A stretch of DNA of 64,000 nucleotides from Eretmocerus hayati (GCA_029851415.1 CM056743.1:76464186-76528185); one strand, 5' to 3'. Positions 41,471-53,297 are shown, counted from the stretch's first letter. The notes: generated by a model not told the origin, from the sequence alone. Made by a program: numbers and translations.

Positions 41471-42027
41471 CACCCGTGGGGCCTCAGTCAACACGCGAGT
41501 GTCACGCACGGGAGTGCAACTGAGTCAGTGTCCAGTGTAACGCACGGCCGTGCCATTTCACAGCGAACCGAGTTAAGTGTAGAGTCATTCATGTGCGTAC
41601 GTAAATTCCATTCGATTCTCGCCCTCTCGCCGCGACCTAAGGTGTGATAGTGTCGTGACGAGCCAAGACTCTTGATCTTTGAGTGACAGACCGTCGACCG
41701 GTCTCGCGGGTCACACCAACCTGCCGTGAACCCCCGACGCGACGTGGCCCTGTCAAAATGCATGTCATTTCCATGTATCTCCATGTATATAATTTGATTT
41801 TCCAATCATAGTTCATGTCCTGGAGCATTGGACTCTGGGTCCATATGCAACTCGGCTGGCACAACTCATAACTCTTGCTGTGTATCTACGTCAGGGCTAT
41901 ATAGGACCATTCAGACCTGAGTCGACAATCAACTTATTGTATTCCATACTATTCTACTATTAGCAGAAATGAGTACGTTTGGGGAATCATTCAATCGTCT
42001 GATTCAGGAGAACTGGGGAAACATCTT
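41471..42027. other. Non-coding; possible second promoter near 41898
   Basis: CTATATAGGACC near 41897 and TCAGAC at 41911 are too close to each other for a standard TATA-initiator pair. A short frame starts at ATG 41968 and ends at 42030. Confidence 0.3.
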
Positions 42028-42573
42028 ATGATTCGTATGGATGAGAGAGGTTACATTGGATGCGATGCGAGATCTCAGTTCCCTCACAGAATTCCGAACC
42101 TCACTCCTCTGGAGAACTCATTCACAGTGTCTCCAGATGATTCATCACCCAACACACACACTCTCTCAGTTATCCAAGAGAGTAAACTCCTAACAAATTG
42201 TTCTCGATTCCTCGTTGCAGGCATGAATCAACGATGCCTGGGTCTCTTGCCTCCTATCATCAGCATCATGTTGAATCATGTGATTCATCATTGCAAGGCA
42301 AATCCATCTCCCTTATGGTCCCCTTCAATTTATGACTTCATTCAGCGTGAAGATTTAGCAATGCTTAAAAGGAATAGAGCAGAAAACGACTATATGGAGA
42401 GGAAATCGATCATAGACCCACAAACCACCACTCTTCTATCAGTGCACAACCGTGGAGATGGCATGGAATTCGATTATACTGTGAGTCATTCATGTTCTCT
42501 TCATGTAGTCGGTGATGAGGCCTATGGGTTGTTGGGATTCCATCTTCATCACTATTTCAGAGAACTTTCCTGA
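42028..42573 (+). CDS. Hypothetical protein, 181 codons
   Basis: A continuous plus-strand frame with Ser, Leu and His enrichment (FLVAGMNQRCLGLL, SIMLNHVIHHC, GLLGFHLHHYF). I do not recognise it. A shorter frame from ATG at 41968 leads into it after a one-base shift, which may mean that the original start lay upstream and the gene is broken, or that this is an exon. There is no known motif, signal peptide or membrane segment of clear quality. It is listed for its length. Confidence 0.3.
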   Translation: MIRMDERGYIGCDARSQFPHRIPNLTPLENSFTVSPDDSSPNTHTLSVIQESKLLTNCSRFLVAGMNQRCLGLLPPIISIMLNHVIHHCKANPSPLWSPSIYDFIQREDLAMLKRNRAENDYMERKSIIDPQTTTLLSVHNRGDGMEFDYTVSHSCSLHVVGDEAYGLLGFHLHHYFRELS

Positions 42574-42689
42574 GATTATTCATGAAAACAAACTCAAAAT
42601 ATAGTAAGAAGTCGGTTGTTCTCATCTCGGATTAATGTGACAGACGGGGAGGATTTTTGAGTGAACAATGAACGATTTAGAGCATTTTC

Positions 42690-42887
42690 ATGGAGATCAG
42701 TCTTCGTCTGTTGCTGAACTGTCCAAAATTGTTCCAGGTACTGACATGTACTATGTTAGAAGGGGGACTGTCTAGGGAGGCAATTTGTTTTCCGGAGGAC
42801 TTCAAGTATTTCTCCTGGTTATTTTCGAGCTCCGGAATCGTTCGACAAGGTGATCTGTCCGAAAACCCTGGGCCCATCTTGTTGTAA
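42690..42887 (+). pseudogene. Small frame ending in a 2A-like GDLSENPGP motif
   Basis: The 65-codon frame ends QGDLSENPGP (CAA to CCC, 42846-42875) and three more residues. 2A-like peptides of form GDx.xNPGP sit near the N-terminus of many CR1-type retrotransposon proteins and cause ribosome skipping. Here the usual E before x-N-P-G-P is S, and no endonuclease follows, so this may be a relic or coincidence. Confidence 0.3.
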
Positions 42888-44248
42888 ATGATTGCATTTG
42901 TTCGATATCATGTTTCTGTACCAATAATTTAGTGAAGATACAGCACCTGGAAGAAAGGGAAGATATTGAAGTTGGGGAGAGCAATTTTTTCTGCAAAATT
43001 TGGATGGTTTTCTCGGGTATCCAGAGCCTTGGCTAGGAAATAAGCAAGAGCTGTTCCGCTTGGTAGACATGGGCTCACGTGGGACAGCAGGGGTTGAGAA
43101 AATAGCGTATATGAGAGAAGGGTGAATCGAAATTTGATCGGCTCTCAAGATTGAGAGGATAATAGAACGAGTCAAATGGCAGGGAACTCGCTCATTCCAA
43201 TCAAAGCTCAACCACCCCTCCACATCCTCATTCTTCTCACAATGGGGGATAAGTTATCGGTTTCCTAAGCTTTCAAGTATGTCGGAGCGATGTGATAGCA
43301 GCATCTTCATGAGCATGGATCTTTCCAGTCTGCAAATGGAGACTGCAGGCATGCTCCAGTGAGGCAGAATTTTGCAACTCGAAGAGTTGAATGAGGAATG
43401 CATGGCTTGTAGTTCATTGATACAGAAGTTATGATCCATCAGGAGTAGACGAATGAAAATAGCAAGAAGATTCTCGCTGTGATTGATGTTTCCTCCAAAT
43501 ATCCATAGTATTCCGCTCTACATATTACCGGAGCCTCCCTATCAATCCCGACTGCATGATAATGTTAACCGGAAAATTCACCGAGTGATCAGAATACAGA
43601 GTCATACGAGGCTGGAAGCGGCCCTCGCATGGAGGATGGATGATCAATTCAGATATTTCATCTCGAAGTCTCGATTCTGGATGAATTCAGCATCAAGAAC
43701 TGGAATTTTGAGATGCATAACAACGATGACTGAAATTATCATGAATCGCAGTTTCGTGACTTCGCGTCCAAACGCACCCACTCACGCGCCAGACAATTGA
43801 TGTCAGAGGTAGACTTCGCAGATGAATCTTACAGGACTAATTCCAGACGAGACAGATCTATGGGAGAGGATCATGTCTCAGATTGTTTTCTTGGCTTTTC
43901 CATCCGATTCTATGTTACAAAGCATGAACCTTTCACCATTTATGGGACTCCATAGGAGTTTCCAGGCATGTGGGGCACATACTAATTCATCCTTTTCGAT
44001 CATCTCCAACAACAGAATTTGGGTCTTTTCTCAATAAAATTCATATGTCACAAATTCGTTCTGAGATACAGACATGCGGTTCGTGGCACTTGGAAGGGCT
44101 TGAAACAACCCATCGAGATCGATCTTGTGGAATCGATTTTGGGATTATGGGTGGCTCCAGTGAGCAAGAGAATGACAGATACAGAAATATCAATTTCTCA
44201 GAAAGCCATGCCTTTATTCCTTGAAGATCTTATATTTGTTATAATTGT
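42888..44248. other. Unrecognised; frames without motifs
   Basis: Several frames of 60-140 codons on either strand overlap each other (for example 43483-43800 and 44019-44438). None has a recognisable motif. Confidence 0.4.
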
Positions 44249-44843
44249 TGTAAAATGTTGTGTTCTTTCAGAAAAAAGTAGTCACGAACCTTTTGTGCGT
44301 CCTAAGGTTAGCTTTTGCTATTTTCTGCAAATGTATCCTCTGAGTGATCGAAAATCGTTTGTTCATTGCGCATGCACAGGAAGTTGGATTTCTGAAACCA
44401 ATTTCATTGGAAAGCCAAAAAAATTTTGCTCGGAATAACCACATTGCAAAGTCAATTCCATCAACTGGGACCGGAGCTGCAACGTATGGGAGATGAACCC
44501 TAAGCTTGGGTGCGAAGTATAGGCATGCGCCATCCTGCGCGGGTGTCCTATATCGCTTCCTCCAATACCCTCGGCATACCCCCTGAGAGCCAGTTGTCTT
44601 CTGGACGTTGTAGCTCTGGTCCAAATGCATGGAGTTGACGTCGCAAAGTGGTCATTTTGAAGGAAATTTTCTTGACTTTTGGATAGAATCGGTTTCAGGG
44701 ATACAGATTTCTGCGCATGCGCGGGAAACATACGACTTTTCATCGCCTAGAATAGACATTTGTAGGAAACAGCCAAAACAGGCCTTGGGACGTAGAAAAA
44801 ATGTTCGGGACCACTTTTTCCTCAAGGATTACAACATTTTACA
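44249..44843. mobile_element. Fold-back element 4, about 595 bp
   Basis: TTGTAAAATGTTGT on the left pairs with ACAACATTTTACA on the right; arms of about 260 bp (44249-44508 and 44580-44843) with a 70-bp centre. Arms diverge clearly. The inner arms carry TGCGCATGCACA (44367) and TGCGCATGCGCG (44712), the core also found in fold-backs 2 and 6. No coding content. Confidence 0.75.
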
Positions 44844-45220
44844 TCAAATATTTGATGTTAAACGAACGAAAAAGGATGACTTTTTGAGAAATTGATGTTT
44901 CCATGTCCTCAATTCTCTTGTCGACTGAAGCCGCTCATAACCTCGAAATCAATCCCACAAGATCAATTTCGATAGGATCTTCCAAGACCTCTCAGATGCC
45001 GCGCATCACATCTCTAACTGGATTCGAGGAATATAAATTTCACTGGAGAAGGACTCAAATTTCGTTGTCGGGATTGATTGATAGGCATCAATTAGTATGT
45101 GGCTCACATACCTGGGAAATTTTCATGGGGTCCCTTGGGATGGGGAGAATATTTTCATATTTCGTACCATAGAATCTAACGGGAGAGCCAAAAAACTATC
45201 TGAGACATGACCCTTTTTCG
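44844..45220. other. Spacer without recognised feature
   Basis: Contains only an 89-codon frame (44903-45172) without motif. Confidence 0.5.
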
Positions 45221-46339
45221 TACACTACCGATCAAAAGTCACAATACACCTGAAAATCAAACTGATGGTCTTCAAAGCTGGATATCTCAGGACCTATTGG
45301 TCGTAAAAAGTACTGGGTGGTCGCCTTCTGTTGCTCATATCGAGCACTTTCGGATCTACTTTCTGTGTTTCCCGTCCCGTGTATCATACCAAAGACACAC
45401 GAGTCAGAGAAATTACTTTTTTCGCAATTTTCCAGCGAAGGTACGAGCACCTGCAAATCTTGGAGAGATCGTTGGTTCAAATACATCTCCAAGCCCATCA
45501 AAAGACCTATAAGATCCGTTCTTGACACACTGTGCGAGAAAGTAACTTTTCCGCATTGATTTCCCACTTTCTCTCACAGTTTGTCAAAAAATAGTATTCG
45601 ATACACGGGTGTGAAACTTTTTTCTCGCATCCTCGTGTTGATTCCGACCTTTGCCCACGACTCAGGCCGGAAACCCAACACTTGGACGCGGAAAAAAGTT
45701 TTTCCACCCTTGTATCGAAATGTACTATTTTGAACGTCTCTCAAAGTGTTTCTGGTTTCGAGATCCAACCGATTTGGTGATGGTGTTTTTTCTCAAAAAA
45801 TCACACAATGATCCAAAAATGATGAGGAACAGCTCACTTTGGGACATCTAGCCCTCGTTTCTGCAAGAGTTTGACTCAACATCAGGATAGCCATCGAAAA
45901 TGAAAGCTACCGACCTTAAACTGGGCTGTTTTTTATCATTCTTTGATTATCAAAGGATCTTTTGAGAAAAAATCCCCTTACTGAATCAGTCAGATCTCGA
46001 AACCAGAGTCACTAGGAGAGACGTTCAGAAACGGATCTTGAAGGCCTTTTCATGGACTGGAACATGTCATTGTTCTCATAGCGATCCAACGATCTCTTCA
46101 ATATTCGTAGGCGTTCGTACCTCGTCTGGAGAATTGCGAAAGAAGTCGTTCTTCTGATTCGTGTGTCTTTGGTATAATACGCGGGACGGAGAATACAGGC
46201 AAAAGGTTTGAAAGAACTTGATGTGAACTACGAAATGCGACCACTCAGAGCTCTCTACGATCAATAGGTTCTGAGATATCCAGCTCTGAAGATCATCAGT
46301 TTGATTTCCAGGTGTATCGAGACTTTTGACCGGTAGTGT
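45221..46339. mobile_element. Fold-back element 5, TA-flanked, Tc1/mariner-like ends
   Basis: CACTACCGATCAAAAGTC at the left end pairs with GACTTTTGACCGGTAGTG at the right, and TA flanks both (45221-45222, 46338-46339). TA target and ..CAAAAGT.. ends are typical of Tc1/mariner. Long arms extend to a centre near 45870 (TTTTTTCTCAAAAAATC at 45787 pairs with the region near 45970). The left arm is longer because of a small nested element at 45588-45731. No transposase: a non-autonomous palindromic element. Confidence 0.8.
45588..45731. mobile_element. MITE nested in the left arm of fold-back 5
   Basis: About 144 bp with inverted ends (AATAGTATTCGATACACGGGTG against CACCCTTGTATCGAAATGTACTATTTT). 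It is absent from the matching position in the right arm, so it inserted after the palindrome formed. Confidence 0.6.
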
Positions 46340-47054
46340 AGGTCCGTTCCGCGTGCAATTACTCATAGGAGATTTGTGTTCAACTGCGCTGTGAGTAGAT
46401 TGGGATAGTTCACAACAACTCGACCAAACCAGACTGCGCCCACTCAGAATATCTGGGAATCCTGCAATGAGGCCCCTGGTCCGCTGGGGATGTCCTCTCC
46501 TAAAGTTGATCAATCGGGCACCAGAATAACCCCGGTCACTTAGTGCTGGCGTGGTCCAGTGATTAATCTCTCCGCGGGAGTAGTCTGCCCATCCGGCTAT
46601 GTGATGGATCAACCAATCTTGCTACCTGCCGTCGGCAAATGGTCTCACTCAGTTTGCCATTGCTCCAGGGTCGGTTCTTTTCCGATGTCGCAGATGATCG
46701 CCTCCATCGTTGAGGTGAGCACTATCTTGGCGCCGATCACTCTTGACGGTCTCAGATCCTATCTTCTTCCGCAACGAGCAAATAGATGGATGGGTTCGCA
46801 GATGCTCCCCAGAACCGTCCCACGTTGCATGAGCCCCATTATATGATTAATAATTGCCTTCTCTACTCACCCCCCCCCCCGGACACGAGTGCACCGGAGA
46901 GCATGATAGAATTGCTAACGCCGTAAGAAGTGTGCGCCTCTTCACCTGGAGGTCTCCTATATTCGGCATTAGTTGCTGAAGAACCACACCAGCCCCGCTT
47001 CCTCTCTCCTTTTCTTCCTCTCTCTCTCTCCCTCTCTCTCTTTTTTTTCAAATC
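46340..47054. other. Unassigned, with C-run and CT-rich tract
   Basis: A run of ten C lies near 46870-46880, and a (CT)n-like tract at 47010-47050. A TGGCGTGGTCCAGTG word at 46547 resembles a tRNA-type A box, but no B box follows. Confidence 0.4.
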
Positions 47055-50000
47055 TGTTCAAATTCGAGATGAGATCATGCGCCGTAAGATAACTCACGGA
47101 GACTTGCCTGCATCGGAAATACTCCCGGAGTTTACTGAACAACTTCAGAAAAAATTGTTTTTCAACGAGCTTTTGCCTCCTGTCATTCACAAACTAGTTG
47201 GGAAGGTTCGGGCCGTTGCTAAGTCGGAAGGCTTTGATTGAGTATGGATCAGAAGTGGCTCAAATCACGTACGTACGAGCGCCTAGTCTGAAAGAATATT
47301 GATTGCGCATGACGGCGATATCTCTGAAATAGTTTGATGATCATACTCGAAAGCGAATAATTGAATCATACCTCAGGATTTCACATGTTAATTAATATAG
47401 TCTGAAAAGATATCATACAAATGTAGGAGTCATCCTTCATGACCACCCTCAAGATATTCTTGCTGTCACAGAGAGTCACTTGGAAGAAATTGACACTGAT
47501 GCCAGTGTAAACATGAACAATTACTCTTTAATTCGTGATGACAGGATTGGCCGTGTTGGAAGAGGCATTGCTATTTAATCTGTCAGCTCAGTTAACCTCA
47601 AAAATCTTATTAGATCTGACTCCTCACGTGTTAACCAACCTAAGTACCTGATTTGCGGAGTCGAGAGTGGGGATCATTGCCTACTGTTTGCAGTTGTCTA
47701 TAGACATCTCAATGCATGTCTTTCAGCCGAATACTCCATTAATTTATCCCTTCTGTTACCAAAGTATGCATCCGTTGTCATCACTGGCGATTTCAACTGT
47801 AACACGTCAGCATCCGACTCCAAATCCAGATTTATTCACAAATATTTGAACATTTACGCATTGGAGCTTGTACCATCCGACTCAACTCACCATACCCTCA
47901 ATGCTGAGAGCCGAATAGCACATATATGGATTGACTTGTCCTTTTTTGAACTCGCTTAATCACGTTCTGCAATATACATAAACTGACGTTCCTACCACCA
48001 TAGGACACGACAGGATCGAGATCATATTTAAATTTGACCGAGTCATCAGACAGCCGGTCACTATCACTAAGCGCGATCTCAGAAATTTTGACCCGGACCG
48101 GTACCACAGTGATCTGTCGACTGGACTCTCACCACTTCCTAACCTCGGAAATATTAACGATTAAGTCACAATGTTCAATCATGTAAATACCGGGGCTCTT
48201 GACCAATCGGCACTTTCGAGAGTCTATAAGATCAGAGGTAACAACAAACCCTGGGTGACCAGGGTTATCCGTGAACTTGATGGAAGAGCGTGATAATCTT
48301 CACAGAAAAACGCGAGTTACCGATTCCACCGAGTTGATGCAGGAATACCGGTTTGCCGGATCAAATGTTCAAAAACTCCTACGCGCTTCCAAAAATCAGT
48401 ACTACGCTAGTCAAATCGAGGCCCGCCAATCTATATGACATACCCCCTACCTCACACAATCTCCCAATTGCGCCTATCCATTATTCCAGTATTTTGACTA
48501 TCACCTACCAGCAGTGATGGAATTGCACGCATAGTACACTCCACGAAATCGAAAACATTTGGGATCGACTCCATCTCCCTGGAAACTCTACGCACATCAT
48601 GCCCAACCATTATAGATTCACTGAGGGATATATTTAACTCGAGCATAATAATTGACGCCTCTTTTCCCAATCTATGGAAGCGTACTCTCATCGCACCTAT
48701 TACGAAAACAAACAATTTGGCAGACTTATCAGATCTGAGACCCATAGCGAGGCTTTCTGAGTGCTCCAAAACTCTCGAAAAAGTTGTATCAAACTAACTC
48801 AAACAATTTATTGAAGATTATGAGCTCCTTGACCCATGTCAGGCTTGGTTCCGAGAAGATCACAGAACCCAGATGGCCTCGCTCGGGGTGTTGGATCATG
48901 TGCCGAAAGGTATAGACAAATCGATGTTCACCATTTTGGTCCCTTTTGATTTCCCCGAAGCTTTTGATTAAATTCCTCATGAAATTCTCATTCAAAAATT
49001 ACGAGCTATTCAAGTGAACGAGCTTACAGTGCGTTGGTTTCTCACATACCTTGCTGACCGGTGCTAGGCGGTCATTGAAGATAGTGGAACAATTTCTGAC
49101 TGGATAAATACAACAGCAGGTGTTCCGCAAGGATCAGTCCTGGGTCCATTATTGTTTTCCATCTTCATCAATGACCTGCCTCGAGTCTTACGCTACTTCA
49201 AGCACATGATATACGCCGACGACACACAGATCTGTAGAAGTTGCCACCGCCACGAGATCGAGGAGGCACTCATATTAATCGAGGAAGACACAAATGCTAT
49301 TCACTCGTGGACTATCGCCAACGGATTGAGTTTGAACCTCAAAAAAACTCAAGTTATGATCCTGCATAGCCGAAAACCTGCGACTCCTGAATATAAGTAC
49401 ACTCTTCCCAAACACTGTTGACGGTACGCCCATAGATTTCGTGTTCGGAGTGAAAAATCTCGGTATCTGGATGACAGCCGGCTTGTCCTGGAAGAAGCCC
49501 GTCCCTCATATCTGCCAAAAAGTTTTTGGAACTGCGTCAGCTTCGTCCTCATCAGCATGCACTCTCATTCTCCTTACGAAAATCCCTTATCCAAACTCTC
49601 ATCCTTTCTTACTTCGACTATGCCTGCCTCGTTTACCACGACCTTACCGACGAGCAAAACAGCTGACTCCAGCGTGCTCAAAATGCTTGCACTCGTTTTG
49701 TTTTCGGCAACATTCCTTGGCGTGAGCATGTAACTCCCTACCGTTCACGATTGGGGTCGCTCTCGGTAAAGGTGCGGAGAGAACACTCACTAGCCAGTTC
49801 TATGTTCCAAATTCTGAAGACGAATAAGCCCTCATATCTAGCAAAGAACATTGTTGAGATTTGTAACACGAGTATACACAGATCGGCAAGACTCCAGACT
49901 GGCGATCTTGTGATCCCAAGTCATCATACTTTTGCGCTAAGAAACTCATTCCATGTTTCTGCTTCCTCTTTCTGGAACAAATCGCCTCGCACCACCACTA

Positions 50001-50096
50001 CTTCACCAAGAAACAGCACTTTACTGAACATTTCCAATAGAACAGGTCTACAATTTTTTACTAATCTGGAGTTGGGTTTGACTAATGTTAACAGTT
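47055..50096 (+). pseudogene. Non-LTR retrotransposon D: ORF1 tail, endonuclease, reverse transcriptase
   Basis: Starts with the end of an ORF1: ELLPPVIHKLVGKVRAVAKS then, past a stop, VWIRSGS and VRTS, resembling the C-terminal FP-type domain common in LINE ORF1 proteins. The endonuclease follows from about 47420: TESHLEEID, then VITGDFNCN (codons near 47787-47798) and a TWIDL-like end. The reverse transcriptase shows TTAGVPQGSVLGPLLFSIFINDLP (motif B), MIYADDTQIC (49212-49223, motif C) and LSLNLKKTQ. The C-terminal part resumes at 49751-50098 after shifts. Stops and shifts are spread throughout, so it is long dead. It belongs to another family than A, B and C. Confidence 0.8.
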
Positions 50097-50509
50097 GAGA
50101 TTATTCCTTGGTGTCAACGGGTAATGTTAATGTCAACTCGTCGGTAGTGAATCATTTCATCAATGCGTGGATATGTACATGGGCCATTTCGGAGCATTTC
50201 GACGAATGCCTGCAGCAGGGGGGTCTGGAAAAAATCCATAAAATGATTTTCGTTAGTACTATGTTGATACAGTACGAAAAAATTGTTTTGGATTTTTTCT
50301 AAGGCCCCCGTGGGCCCTGGGGCCTTTGAGAGGTCCTTTTTAGACCCCTTTTCAGCCTATTCGGGCTGCTGCGGGTCAAGGTATGGTCTACGTATAGGCA
50401 ACCCTTCCTACACCCTGGACAACCGCTGTAGCCACACCATAGAAGGCTGCCGGCACTAGCAGCCGACGGACAGCAGAGGTTTACAGCTGGACAGATTTTA
50501 GGGCTGTAA
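50097..50509. other. 3' UTR of element D and unrecognised flank
   Basis: Probably 3' UTR to about 50300, then a GC-richer stretch with the palindromic GGCCCCCGTGGGCCC near 50303-50317. No gene is seen. Confidence 0.4.
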
Positions 50510-50967
50510 GAGTTGATTATCTGGCCTCATCGATCTTTGAGGACGGTGGGGAACTAAATAAATTCCCAAAGATTTCATGAAAGAAATTTTATTGCTACGT
50601 TTCGTCCACTAGGTTTTGTGGACCTCATCAGGCTTCAGGTTTCTGTTTTGAAATATGAAGATAGAAAATATGAAATTTTTTTTATAAATGATGGATATGT
50701 AAATATTAGAGATGCGCAACTCACGTGATTTTTTAGATCGTCGTGATATTTTTGAACGATCTTGTAATAGAGCACAGACATAACGTCTGGCTCCTGTCAA
50801 TACAGGTAAATAGAATGAGTCATCAGTCTCGTTTTACACTCATATTTATATTAGCGCGGTCGCAGCATACAGTAGGTGACATATAAATGAAAAGTAGTGC
50901 ATGTGGGAGAGAGAAAGAGAGCGGAGGTCAACGAGCTTCGTCAGCCTTTGCCCACAACGGGTTATAT
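50510..50967 (-). mobile_element. Penelope-like element pseudo-LTR, minus-strand copy
   Basis: Reverse complement of the sequence repeated at 52999-53475 and 57196-57655. It contains the hammerhead-like core (50601-50633) and the intron region, whose 3' splice site is changed from AG to AA in this copy. It ends abruptly at 50967 where a fold-back element separates it from its endonuclease part (52387-52624). Confidence 0.85.
50601..50633 (-). ncRNA. Hammerhead ribozyme-like core in PLE pseudo-LTR (copy 1)
   Basis: On the minus strand CTGATGA, a helix II of GTCCAC/GTGGAC with an 8-nt loop, then CGAAAC: all invariant core bases of a hammerhead are present. Hammerhead motifs are known in Penelope-like elements. 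I could not trace helices I and III and the cleavage site with confidence. Confidence 0.65.
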
Positions 50968-52386
50968 ATGATGAATTCCACGCCAAAGCGACCTATGAAA
51001 AGGGGTCATCTCTCAGATTCTTTTTTAACCTTTCTCATTCGATTCTATGGCCCAAAATAGGAACTTCGGACCACCTATGGGGCCCAAAAAGAATTTCTCC
51101 TCTCCATTGCAGGCACATCCGTCAACAGACCGAAAATTCATCGTGTAAAAATCGATGCTCTTTCATTCACGAGAATGGGAATATTTCGAGTTTTTGAATA
51201 GCTATCGATTTGCGGGTTGCGGCATCTGAAAGGGCATCGGAAAACCTATCGAAAACGTTATCAGAAATTCCTCCTCTGTGATTTGGGGGCCTCCTGGAGG
51301 CAAAAGAGAGTTTTTCACTAAAATGTTGATTTCTCAAAAAGCCATTCTTCTAATTTTTCCAAAATCATATATTTGACATAAAATTTTGCGTTCTTCCGAA
51401 GAAAATGGGTTTCAGGGAAGTTTTAGGAGATCCAAGTGACTTATAAGCCATTTTTTGAAAATTCGATTTTTTCGGTTCCTGAAAAAGGCGATTTCCTGCG
51501 CATGCGCACAAACGTAGACTCTCGGCGTCACTTTGAATGGAAAGCTGACAAAATTTCCTATGAATTGACCACCCGCAAAGTTGAAATTCGTGCACTGAAA
51601 CGCGATCTGCAAGGATTAATTATGTCGAATCAAAATTACATGAAAACTCAGCCCATTAACGCCTTCGTGGCGCCTGCTGAGATGACACATTCACGAGATC
51701 TTCTCGGGACTCAATTTTGAGTACGAAATTGACCTGAAAAAAATTTGGACCACATGGTTTCAACGTAAAATTGTATAAACTTTCAAAATATGCGATGAGA
51801 ACCCCCATTTGAGGCGAATCCGAGGTGCTACATTCAATTTTTTGCCAGAAAATACGATATTTCACATTCAAAATTGTGAAAAATTGAATGTAGCACCTCG
51901 GGTTCGCCTCAAATGGGGTTTTCATCGCATATTTTGAAAGTTCATAGAATTTTACGTTGAAACCATGTGGTCCGAATTTTTTTCAGGTCAATTTCCTACT
52001 GAAAATTGAGTCCCGCGAAAATCTCGTAAATGTGTCATCTCAGCAGGCTCTCCTGAACTGAATTTTCATGTGATTTTGATTCGTCATAATTCATCCTTGC
52101 AGATCGCGTTTCAGTGCATGAATTTCAACTTTGCGGGTAGTCATTTTATAGGAAATTTTGTCAGCTTTCCATTGAAAGTGGCGCCGAAAGTCTACGTTTG
52201 TGCGGATGCGCAGAAAATCGCTTTTTTCTGAAACCGGAAGAATCGAATTTTCAAAGAATGGCTCATAAGTCACTTGGATCGCCCCAAACTGATCTGAAAC
52301 CCATTTTTTCGAAAGAACGCAAAATTTCAGGTCAAATATATGATTTTAAAAAAATTAAAAAAAATTGACTAACGAAAAAAAAGAAA
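50968..52386. mobile_element. Fold-back element 6 inserted in a PLE copy, about 1.4 kb
   Basis: Sequence between two parts of a minus-strand PLE copy. From 51345 to about 52345 it is a near-perfect palindrome with arms of roughly 490 bp meeting near 51855 (TCAAAATTGTGAAAAATTGA region). TGCGCATGCGCA at 51497 and TGCGGATGCGCA at 52201 mark the arms. The left 380 bp (50968-51344) are not part of the palindrome and may be a separate insertion. No coding content is recognised. Confidence 0.75.
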
Positions 52387-52624
52387 AACGACTGAGATTC
52401 TGAATATCGTCCTTTTTATTGATGCAGTTTTCATCGACTTTAATATAGATCATCTCAGAAATCAGCCGTTTTTTCCAATTTTTCTCTGTGTCTAGAATTT
52501 TGGTTTGATCCCAATAGAAATCATGTTTATCTTTTAGTCTATGAACTGAAACTACGGACTTTTTATCTTTGTTTGTAACATGATCATAAATACGGGTACC
52601 TAGTTGTCTTTCCGTCTCTTCCAG
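52387..52624 (-). pseudogene. GIY-YIG endonuclease fragment of PLE (minus copy)
   Basis: Minus-strand frame with ERQLGTRIYDHVTNKDKKS, VSVHRLKDKHDF and ENWKKRLISEMIYI-like blocks, about 90% identical to the plus copies at 52738 and 56917. It starts head-to-head with the plus copy at 52625-52627 and its downstream part is displaced to 50967 by fold-back 6. The GIY and YIG motifs lie outside the fragment. Confidence 0.8.
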
Positions 52625-52626
52625 AA

Positions 52627-52998
52627 GTTTCCAAGTCACTAAGTTCAATAGTAAAATTAGGTAAGGACCAACTCGATATATTCAGCAAAACTGGTATTGT
52701 TTATAAATTTCAGTGCAAAGACTGCCCAGCAACGTATGTGGGAGAGACAAAAAGACAACTAGGTACACGTATTAATGATCATGTTACAAACAAAGATGAA
52801 AAGTCCGTAGTTTCAGTTCATAGACTAAAAGATAAACATGATTTCTATTGCGATCAAACCAAAATTCTAGACACAGAGAAAAATTGGGAAAAACGGTTGA
52901 TTTCTGAGATGATCCATATTAAATTCGATGAAAACTGCATCAATAGAAAGGACGATATTCAAAATCTCAGTCGAATATATAACCCGTTGTGGCAACGG
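52627..52998 (+). pseudogene. GIY-YIG endonuclease domain of PLE (plus copy 1)
   Basis: Plus-strand frame from a 5' truncation point: GIVYKFQC (GIY motif), CPATYVGETKRQLG (YIG motif), DKHDF, the catalytic Glu region EKRLISEMIHI and the conserved Asn in NRKDDIQNLSRIYN. This is the C-terminal endonuclease of a Penelope-like polyprotein, which cleaves target DNA. All recognised catalytic motifs are kept. A one-base deletion after NPLW (near 52990, compare GTGGGCAACGG in the other copy) shifts the last residues. No reverse transcriptase precedes it. Confidence 0.85.
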
Positions 52999-53218
52999 CT
53001 GACGAAGCTCGTTGACCCCCGCTCTCTTTCTCTCTTCCACATGCACTACTTTTCATATATATGTCACCTACTGTATGCTGCGACCGCGCTAATATAAATA
53101 TGAGTGTAAAATGAGACTGATGACTCATTCTATTCACCTGTATTGACAGGAGCCAGACGTTATGTCTGTGCTCTATAACAAGATCGTTCAAAAATATCAT
53201 GACGATCTAAAGAATAAC

Positions 53219-53297
53219 GTGAGTAGCGCATCTTTAATATTCACGTATCCATCATTTATAGAAAAAAAATTTCATATCCTCTATCTTTATATTTCAG
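53219..53297 (+). other. Retained 79-nt spliceosomal-type intron in PLE leader (copy 1)
   Basis: AATAAC precedes GTGAGT, and a T-rich tract ends TATTTCAG before AACAG. The matching segment in the other pseudo-LTR has the same length. A 75-bp intron in the 5' leader is known for Penelope of Drosophila virilis. Confidence 0.6.

Noticed and set aside
42028..42573. Second copy of the WDTK/CRHH transposase-like family
   Set aside because: I compared the key blocks and found none of them in this frame.
46540..46850. Second tRNA-derived SINE
   Set aside because: An A-box-like word is present, but there is no B box at the required distance and no A tail or duplication.
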